Positions 58,244 to 64,000 of a DNA stretch of 64,000 nt are shown one piece after another. Every line of letters begins with the position of its first letter. Position 1 is the first letter of the stretch. The stretch lies in the NCBI RefSeq assembly GCF_037861325.1, contig NZ_JAFELW010000004.1; one strand, 5' to 3'. The notes under the pieces were generated by a model, which worked only from the letters and a program-made list of their open reading frames with translations, was not told the origin of the DNA and did no database searches. A program made the position numbers and the translations under genes. Source of the DNA: Riemerella anatipestifer_F. Lineage in GTDB: Bacteria > Bacteroidota > Bacteroidia > Flavobacteriales > Weeksellaceae.

Positions 58244-60376
58244 TTAAAGATTATTCAATATAAATTGTGTCATCTTTTCATAAAGTTGAGAGCGAGTATT
58301 CCCTCCATATATACTATGATTTTTATCTGGGTAAGTCATAAACTCAAACTGCTTTTTATTCTGAATAAGTGCCTCGGAAAATACTGCTGCATTTTGAAAA
58401 TGTACATTATCATCTGCTGTACCGTGTATCATCAAGAACTTACCTTTTAATAAATGAGCATATTCCGTAGGAGAATTTTCATCATAACCTTTTGCATTTT
58501 CTTGTGGAGTTCTCAAAAATCTTTCTGTGTAAACCGTATCATAAAAACGCCAATTGGTTACTGGTGCTACTGCAATTCCCATTTTAAAGACGTCAGCCCC
58601 TTTAGTCATCGCTAAACTAGCCATGTAACCTCCAAAGCTCCAGCCAAAAATACCAATTCTGCTAGCATCTATATAAGACTGTTTCCCAAACCATTTCGCA
58701 GCAGTTATTTGGTCTTCTATTTCATATTTACCTAAATTAAGATAGGTTGACTTCTTATAATTTGCACCTTTATAACCTGTACCTCTACCGTCTACACAGG
58801 CTACAACATAGCCTTTCTGAACTAAATGATTAAACCATAAACCATTACTAGAATCCCAAGAATTACTTACTTGCTGAGACCCTGGTCCTGAATACTGAAA
58901 CATAAACAAAGGATATTTTTTGTTAGGGTCAAAGTTTTTAGGCTTCATAATCCACGCATTCATTTGGTCTCCTGCATTATTAGGTATGGTAAAAAATTCT
59001 TTCTCTACCCAATTATCCGTTTTCAACTTAGTCAAAAGTTCACTATTGTTTTTTATTTCTTTCAAACTCTTTCCATTTCTATCTCTCAACACATATTTGT
59101 GTGGGGTTTTAGCAGAAGAGGTTGTATTGATAAAATAATTAAAATTAGGACTAAAAGAAGCCGTATTGTTACCTTCTATATCTGAAACAATTTGAGATTT
59201 ACCCGTATTGATATTGATTTTAGACACTACCTTATTGATACTTCCATTCTGAGTAGTTTGCACAAAAACCTCTTGATTTTTAGCATCAAAACCGTAATAG
59301 TCTGTAATTTCCCAATTTCCTTTTGTAACCTGTTTTTTTAGTTTACCTTTAGCATCATACCAATACAAATGACGATAACCATCTCTCTCCGAAGCCCATA
59401 ACATACCTCCATCAGAAAGAAACTCTAAAGTCAAATTATCAGTTTCTATCCACGCCTTATCAGTTTCCGTAAATAGTTTTTCTACTTTCCCGTTAGATGT
59501 TTTTAGCTTTAGTATATCTAACTTATTCTGATGCCTGTTAGCCGTAGCCACCAAAACCTCATCAGACACCTTAGATACAAATAATTGTGGAATGTAATAA
59601 TTCTCAAAAACACCTAAATCTACCTTAGCTATCTTCTTTGTAGCTAATTGATAATAATGTAAACTAACTTCCGAGTTTTTTTCGCCCGCTTTTGGATATT
59701 TGAATTTAAAATCTTGTGGATATAGATTGTTTCCGTAGATAGGCATATTCATTTCAGGAACAGCTGTTTCATCAGACCTTACAAAAACAATAGCATCACC
59801 GCCACTATTCCATACATATTGTTTAGCATGACCAAATTCCTCTTCATAAACCCAATCTGCCAGTCCGTTCAAAATTTCATTTTTCTTACCGTCCGTTGTA
59901 ATTTGAACTACTTGCCCCGACGCTAAGTCTTGGTAATACAAATTATTTTCTGAAATAAAAGCCACTTTGCTACCGTCAGGCGAAAAGGTAGGCTCCTGAA
60001 CAGGTTTCCCTTCAAATAAAGAAATGATTTTTCCGCTTGACAAATCCTTAACATCAAAAACACCTAAAAAAGAATGTCTGTAAATAGGCTCACTAACTTT
60101 CTGCAACAAAATCTTTTGACCATCGTTAGAAAGCTGATAATCTTCGTATCTTCCCTCTACTATATAACCTTCTTTTTGTAAAGTTTTATAAGAATATTTT
60201 GCAATTCCTGTTGGTTCTATTACAGCGTAATAATCATCTGTTTTTAATGGAGAAATCCCCGCTATACCTTTACCTCTATAATAGCCCGAATAGATTTTGT
60301 CCAATGTAATTTCTTGCCCTTTATAAGCATTAACAGACAAAAACAAACCTAATGCTAGTATCACTATTTTTTTCAT
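58244..60376 (-). CDS. Dipeptidyl peptidase IV-like S9 family serine peptidase
   Basis: 710 residues. Signal peptide (about 1-20, MKKIVILALGLFLSVNAYKG), an eight-bladed beta-propeller N-terminal part (about 30-470), with the DPP-IV-type Glu motif in DWVYEEEFGHAKQYVW (about 190-205), and a C-terminal alpha/beta-hydrolase. The catalytic triad is Ser in FGWSFGGYMASLAM (about 583), Asp in IHGTADDNVHFQN and His in YPDKNHSIYGG. It should release N-terminal X-Pro dipeptides in the periplasm or at the surface. DPP-IV-like peptidases support peptide use in Bacteroidota, so a link with the POT transporter is plausible. A TATCTTTG box lies 25 bases upstream. Confidence 0.93.
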   Translation of the reverse strand: MKKIVILALGLFLSVNAYKGQEITLDKIYSGYYRGKGIAGISPLKTDDYYAVIEPTGIAKYSYKTLQKEGYIVEGRYEDYQLSNDGQKILLQKVSEPIYRHSFLGVFDVKDLSSGKIISLFEGKPVQEPTFSPDGSKVAFISENNLYYQDLASGQVVQITTDGKKNEILNGLADWVYEEEFGHAKQYVWNSGGDAIVFVRSDETAVPEMNMPIYGNNLYPQDFKFKYPKAGEKNSEVSLHYYQLATKKIAKVDLGVFENYYIPQLFVSKVSDEVLVATANRHQNKLDILKLKTSNGKVEKLFTETDKAWIETDNLTLEFLSDGGMLWASERDGYRHLYWYDAKGKLKKQVTKGNWEITDYYGFDAKNQEVFVQTTQNGSINKVVSKININTGKSQIVSDIEGNNTASFSPNFNYFINTTSSAKTPHKYVLRDRNGKSLKEIKNNSELLTKLKTDNWVEKEFFTIPNNAGDQMNAWIMKPKNFDPNKKYPLFMFQYSGPGSQQVSNSWDSSNGLWFNHLVQKGYVVACVDGRGTGYKGANYKKSTYLNLGKYEIEDQITAAKWFGKQSYIDASRIGIFGWSFGGYMASLAMTKGADVFKMGIAVAPVTNWRFYDTVYTERFLRTPQENAKGYDENSPTEYAHLLKGKFLMIHGTADDNVHFQNAAVFSEALIQNKKQFEFMTYPDKNHSIYGGNTRSQLYEKMTQFILNNL

Positions 60377-60401
60377 ATCATATGGTTATTACAAATCGTC
60401 C

Positions 60402-60409
60402 CAAAGATA
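60402..60409 (-). promoter_or_regulatory. Promoter -7 box of the S9 peptidase gene
   Basis: TATCTTTG on the minus strand, 25 bases before the ATG at 60376, full match to TAnnTTTG. Confidence 0.55.
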
Positions 60410-60449
60410 AAAAAACTAACTATTCTATTTAACATTTCGTCAAAAATAA

Positions 60450-60480
60450 AAAATCACTCTCAGAATTCTAGAGTGATTTT
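60450..60480 (-). terminator. Terminator of hemL
   Basis: AAAATCACTCT (60450-60460) pairs with AGAGTGATTTT (60470-60480). The 9-base loop contains AGAATTCT, itself a palindrome. It lies 6 bases after the hemL stop at 60487. Confidence 0.75.
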
Positions 60481-60486
60481 AGATAT

Positions 60487-61767
60487 TTAATACTGAAAAC
60501 TTCTTATTGCTTCTAAAGTTTTATCTATCTCATTATCTTTTATTTCAGAAGAAATAAACCAAGTTTCGTACCCACTAGGTGGAAGATAAACGCCTCTCTC
60601 TAACAAGTGATGGAAAAAGGTATTAAATAACGAATGATTGGCCTGTTGTGCCTCATCAAAATTAGCTACTCTATTGGTATGGAAAAACACAGACATCATA
60701 GAGCCTTTTCTATTGATACGGTGTCCAATCCCTTTTTCGTTAAGGATTTTAGCAATTTCAAAATCTAATTTTTCTGTGGTCTTATCAAGGTTTTGATAGA
60801 AATTCTCATCATTTTTAATGAGTTGCAATGTCGTCAGTCCTGCCCTCATCGCAATAGGATTACCACTAAGCGTTCCTGCTTGATAAACAGCACCTTTAGG
60901 AGCTAGACATTCCATAATTTCACGACGCCCAGCAAAGGCACCCACAGGCATACCTCCACCGATAACTTTACCATAAGTTACCAAGTCCGCCTTCACTCCA
61001 TAGACCTCTTGAGCTCCACCAAATCCTAAACGAAAACCAGTCATCACTTCATCAAAAATTAAAAGAGTTCCGTTAAGGTCGCAGATTTGTCTTAGATTTT
61101 GCAAAAAGTTGTTTTCAGGAAGCACACAACCCATATTACCAGCCACTGGCTCTATAATAACCGCTGCAATTTGTCCTTCGTTATGACGGAATAAATCTTG
61201 AATTTGCTCCCAATCATTATATCTTGCCAATAAAGTATCTTTAGCCGTACCTTGCGTAACTCCTGGAGAGTTAGGGTTTCCAAAAGTTGCCGCACCACTC
61301 CCTGCTTTTATCAGAAATGAGTCTGAATGCCCATGATAACAACCTTCGAACTTAATTATTTTATCTCTCCCTGTGTAACCTCTAGCCAAACGAATAGCGC
61401 TCATACAAGCCTCTGTACCAGATGACACCATTCTTATTTGATCTATGTTAGGTACATTTTCTGTGATGAATTTAGCAATTTCGGTTTCTAACTCGGTAGG
61501 CGTTCCAAAAGAGAAGCCTTTTTCTGCTTGTAACTTTACAGCCTCTAGTACTTCAGGGTGAGTATGCCCTAATATGGCTGGTCCCCACGAATTGATATAA
61601 TCTATATAAGTTTTATCGTCTGCATCTGTAAGATAAGCCCCTTTGGCCGACTTCATAAATACAGGAGTCCCACCCACCGATTTAAACGCCCTTACAGGAG
61701 AGTTTACACCGCCAGGAATATAGTTTTTAGCCTCTTGAAATAAAGCACTACTTCTTTGATATAACAT
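60487..61767 (-). CDS. hemL: Glutamate-1-semialdehyde 2,1-aminomutase
   Basis: 426-residue PLP enzyme that makes 5-aminolevulinate from glutamate-1-semialdehyde in tetrapyrrole synthesis. The N-terminus YIPGGVNSPVRAFKSVGGTP (about 18-37) is a HemL signature. GSGAATFGNPNSPGV and LIFDEVMTGFRLGFGG (about 241-256) follow, and the PLP Lys is in VTYGKVIGGGMPVGAFAG (about 270). These features separate it from BioA and other class III aminotransferases. It stands 31 bases downstream of the GH73 gene on the same strand and may be cotranscribed. Confidence 0.95.
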   Translation of the reverse strand: MLYQRSSALFQEAKNYIPGGVNSPVRAFKSVGGTPVFMKSAKGAYLTDADDKTYIDYINSWGPAILGHTHPEVLEAVKLQAEKGFSFGTPTELETEIAKFITENVPNIDQIRMVSSGTEACMSAIRLARGYTGRDKIIKFEGCYHGHSDSFLIKAGSGAATFGNPNSPGVTQGTAKDTLLARYNDWEQIQDLFRHNEGQIAAVIIEPVAGNMGCVLPENNFLQNLRQICDLNGTLLIFDEVMTGFRLGFGGAQEVYGVKADLVTYGKVIGGGMPVGAFAGRREIMECLAPKGAVYQAGTLSGNPIAMRAGLTTLQLIKNDENFYQNLDKTTEKLDFEIAKILNEKGIGHRINRKGSMMSVFFHTNRVANFDEAQQANHSLFNTFFHHLLERGVYLPPSGYETWFISSEIKDNEIDKTLEAIRSFQY

Positions 61768-61798
61768 TTTAATTTTATTTTTTCCGAATTATTAAATA

Positions 61799-62857
61799 TT
61801 ATCTGCGTGGAGCTTTCTTTTGCAAATAAATAATTTGCCCTTGCTTAGGCTGTTCCCCCTGCTCCATTCTATTTTTGGAATAAAGTTTTCTCAGTTTGAT
61901 ACCAAACTTTTGAGAAATTTTATGCATTGTATCTCCCTTTTCAGCCTTATATATTTCTATATTTCCTGTGGAAGATTTTGGTTCTAAAAACAAAATATCA
62001 TTTGCCTTTAGTTTATTCCCACTTAAATCATTCCACTTTAACAACCTCCCCTCTCTCATATCAAACTTTTTAGCGATATAAGCCACATCAGTATCTGCTG
62101 GAATCACTACATACTTCAATCCTCCATTAGGGTGAGATTTTACTGTTATGCCTTCCAACAATGCTAATTTTTCTTTTCTTAGTTGATCTGCTGTTTTCTG
62201 TTGCTCTGCATAAGAAGTTTGCTGATAAGGAACATGCACCGTTACACTTTCCTTCTTTTTAACCTCTTTTTGAGGGTTTATTTTCGCCATAAACTCCTTA
62301 TCATCATTCAATTCTGGATAAAGTTTCAATAATGTAAAAGGAACTTCCTTAGACGAAATATTATCAAACTCGTATAATTTATACTTTTCTATTTTGCTTA
62401 TCAAAATATAAGCATACCTAGGATTGGTAGCATACCCAGCTTTTTTAAGTCCATGAGCCCAAGCTTTATAATCCTTTGGATCAAGTTTAAACAGATTAGT
62501 ATAGTATTTACGATAAGCTAAAAACTTAGAATGGTCTTCGTAAGACTCCTTTGGGTCGTTATACACACGAAAACACTCGTTAGGAGCATCATCGGTATGC
62601 CTCATGGTTTTGCCAGTCCAGTCTTCCTTACATTTAATCCCAAAGTGATTGTTACCTTCTTGTGCTAAGCGAGATTGCCCACCTCCTGTTTCTAATATCC
62701 CTTGTGCCAAAGTAATACTTGCTGGGATTTTATATTTTTCCATTTCTTCTACGGCATATCCTGCAAAACGCTGGATATATTGGTCATCTGTTGCCCATGT
62801 CTGAGCCTTAAATTGTGAAACGACTAAAACCGCCGAAGCTATCAAAAACTTTTTCAT
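61799..62857 (-). CDS. GH73 N-acetylglucosaminidase with two LysM domains
   Basis: 352-residue secreted peptidoglycan hydrolase. Signal peptide (about 1-19, ending QFKAQ), then a glucosaminidase domain (about 24-165) with the catalytic Glu in ITLAQGILETGGGQSRLA and GNNHFGIKCKEDWTG. A linker follows, and then two LysM modules: the first at about 255-295 (DTDVAYIAKKFDMREGRLLKWNDLSG) and the second at about 303-347 (KAEKGDTMHKISQKFGIKLRKLY). It should cut the glycan backbone at GlcNAc during growth or separation. A TATCTTTG box lies 64 bases upstream. Confidence 0.92.
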   Translation of the reverse strand: MKKFLIASAVLVVSQFKAQTWATDDQYIQRFAGYAVEEMEKYKIPASITLAQGILETGGGQSRLAQEGNNHFGIKCKEDWTGKTMRHTDDAPNECFRVYNDPKESYEDHSKFLAYRKYYTNLFKLDPKDYKAWAHGLKKAGYATNPRYAYILISKIEKYKLYEFDNISSKEVPFTLLKLYPELNDDKEFMAKINPQKEVKKKESVTVHVPYQQTSYAEQQKTADQLRKEKLALLEGITVKSHPNGGLKYVVIPADTDVAYIAKKFDMREGRLLKWNDLSGNKLKANDILFLEPKSSTGNIEIYKAEKGDTMHKISQKFGIKLRKLYSKNRMEQGEQPKQGQIIYLQKKAPRR

Positions 62858-62921
62858 AATATCTTATAAATTATGTTTTTATTAAAAATAAAGCAGCAAA
62901 CCAATCCAGTCTGCCACTCAA

Positions 62922-62929
62922 CAAAGATA
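62922..62929 (-). promoter_or_regulatory. Promoter -7 box of the GH73 gene
   Basis: TATCTTTG on the minus strand, full match to TAnnTTTG, 64 bases before the ATG at 62857. It is in the spacer after the PLP-enzyme gene, so the GH73 gene can be expressed independently. Confidence 0.5.
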
Positions 62930-62967
62930 CAACAATCTTTTTATTTGTAGATGTAAGCCTCTCTCAC

Positions 62968-63882
62968 CTATATTCCATCTCCCTCAACAATAGTAGATCT
63001 GCCTTGATTTTTCAGGAATTCATTAGCTCCTTTTATACCTTGCAAACCACCTGTATGAAAAGCTAAAATTTTACTACCAGAAGCAAAAAAGCCTTCATCT
63101 ATCAACTCCCATAAACGCTTCATCATCTTGCCTGTATAGATAGGTTCCAACAAAACATTATAATTATGATAAAATTTATTGATAAAAGCCACTACTTCGT
63201 CCGTTATTTTACCATAACCACCTTGACCTGTCTCCATAAGTTGAAAATTATTTCTTCCGCTCCATTCTAAAATTTTACCGTCTAAAGAATCATCTTTTAC
63301 AGCCTTAAAGCCTAAAACTTCCTGATGCTCTTTAGCAAATTTAGAAAGTCCCGCTATGGTTCCACCAGTGCCTACTGCCGTGCATAAATAATCAAATTCT
63401 ATTGTCTTTTCATTTAACATAAATTGAACACCCTCCACCGCTAAAGCATTGCTGCCTCCCTCGGGAATGATAAGTGCGTTAGGAAAAAGCTCCTGATAGA
63501 TTTTTGTAATATGTTTTTTATCTCTGTAAGATTCTCTAGTTACAAAATCGAAATTCATTCCGTCTTCGTTAGCCTTTACTAATGTAGGATTTTCTTCCCA
63601 CTTATAGACCAGCTCTTCTCCTCTTATAATGCCTAAAGTTGGAACTTCTAGCTCTCTCCCCAAAGCTGCCGTTGCAGCAATATGGTTAGAAAAAGCACCA
63701 CCAAAAGTAATAATCAGTGGATTTTCGACCTGTTTTTTCCTGTAATTCTCTATATTATAAAATAGTTTCCAGTATTTGTTACCTGATATTTCTTTATGCA
63801 CCAAATCCTCTCTCTTAATATAGAGTTCAATTTGTTTATTAGGATGAGGAATTTTTATTATCGGAATTTCAACTTTGCTCAT
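62968..63882 (-). CDS. ACC deaminase / D-cysteine desulfhydrase family PLP enzyme
   Basis: 304-residue fold-type II PLP enzyme. The Schiff-base Lys is in KREDLVHKEISGNKYWKL (about 24-41, motif SGNKxWKL). The PLP phosphate loop is VGTGGTIAGL (about 190) and the N-terminal substrate loop is FGGAFSNHIAATAALG (about 60-75). It resembles YbjI/DcyD-like enzymes that deaminate D-cysteine or 1-aminocyclopropane-1-carboxylate. The exact substrate is not decidable from the sequence. The ATG at 63880-63882 overlaps the TAA of the preceding partial gene in a TAATG junction, which implies translational coupling. Confidence 0.85.
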   Translation of the reverse strand: MSKVEIPIIKIPHPNKQIELYIKREDLVHKEISGNKYWKLFYNIENYRKKQVENPLIITFGGAFSNHIAATAALGRELEVPTLGIIRGEELVYKWEENPTLVKANEDGMNFDFVTRESYRDKKHITKIYQELFPNALIIPEGGSNALAVEGVQFMLNEKTIEFDYLCTAVGTGGTIAGLSKFAKEHQEVLGFKAVKDDSLDGKILEWSGRNNFQLMETGQGGYGKITDEVVAFINKFYHNYNVLLEPIYTGKMMKRLWELIDEGFFASGSKILAFHTGGLQGIKGANEFLKNQGRSTIVEGDGI

Positions 63883-64000
63883 TATTTGTATTTTAAAAAT
63901 GCCCAAAAACTCCTCTCTTTAAGATAATGTAAATTAGATTCATTAGCATAAGCCTCTCTTTCAAAACAAATATTGATATAGGCTAAATGAGGATTTTTGT
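63882..64000 (-). CDS. Partial gene, C-terminus only, upstream of the PLP enzyme
   Basis: The frame is open from the right edge to a TAA at 63882-63884. It encodes the final 38 residues, about KNPHLAYINICFEREAYANE followed by SNLHYLKERSFWAFLKYK. A short basic and aromatic tail (FEREAYANE...YLKERS) is the only recognisable character; I cannot name the family, though a C-terminal AYxNE/YLxxR pattern like this occurs in small flavobacterial proteins. The stop overlaps the next start codon by one base, so the two genes form one operon. Confidence 0.65.
   Translation of the reverse strand, partial: KNPHLAYINICFEREAYANESNLHYLKERSFWAFLKYK

Overview
The window looks like chromosome of a low-GC member of the Bacteroidota, most likely Flavobacteriia and close to Riemerella or Chryseobacterium (Weeksellaceae). 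The evidence is the AT-rich composition, many start-proximal boxes of the Bacteroidota promoter type TAnnTTTG (TATCTTTG, TATATTTG and similar), few Shine-Dalgarno sequences, a Bat (Bacteroides aerotolerance) operon, a two-gene MetH, and flavobacterial-style YfhO, POT, S9 and fRMsr genes. The genus is inferred; no rRNA or other species marker is present.

Layout. 1-4.8 kb: a partial membrane protein gene, an NAD(P)H/FMN reductase, a polysaccharide flippase and aconitase. 4.8-6.2 kb: a complete IS3-family insertion sequence lodged between the convergent aconitase and CCA-adding enzyme genes. 6.2-9.2 kb: cca, the first copy of a dispersed repeat of about 110 bp, and an RsmB-type rRNA methyltransferase. 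9.2-14.7 kb: a receiver-like protein, a lipoprotein, the biotin genes bioF-bioD-bioA and a divergent ketoacyl-ACP synthase. 14.7-19.6 kb: a methionine operon (metH in two parts, then metF) under a clear SAM-I riboswitch. 19.7-23.6 kb: proline dehydrogenase, aroB, MarC and small membrane proteins. 23.6-30.9 kb: a seven-gene MoxR/DUF58/Bat operon. 31-40.2 kb: DinB-like protein, RlmB, a lipoprotein, a YfhO-like membrane protein plus a glycosyltransferase, PnuC and an amino acid permease. 40.2-42.2 kb: a lipoprotein, an outer-membrane protein, a degenerate tRNA-like fold and the second, inverted copy of the repeat. 42.2-48.5 kb: a complete type I restriction-modification locus hsdM-hsdS-hsdR. 48.5-58 kb: a POT transporter, an outer-membrane protein, deoC, the pyruvate dehydrogenase E2 and E1-alpha genes, free Met-R-SO reductase, a conserved protein of unknown function and a PhnP-like hydrolase. 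58-64 kb: tRNA-Leu(CAA), a DPP-IV-like peptidase, hemL, a GH73/LysM hydrolase and an ACC-deaminase-like PLP enzyme coupled to a partial gene at the right edge.

Most of the window is ordinary core chromosome. The accessory parts are the IS3 element, the type I RM locus with the repeat and tRNA-like structure on its left flank, and the dispersed repeat pair. I found no CRISPR array, no prophage and no clearly new multi-gene system. The most useful leads are the 7.7/42.0 kb repeat pair, the tRNA-like structure, a terminator-like perfect palindrome inside the IS transposase gene, the ketoacyl synthase beside the biotin genes, and promoter boxes lying almost on the start codons of pnuC and moxR.
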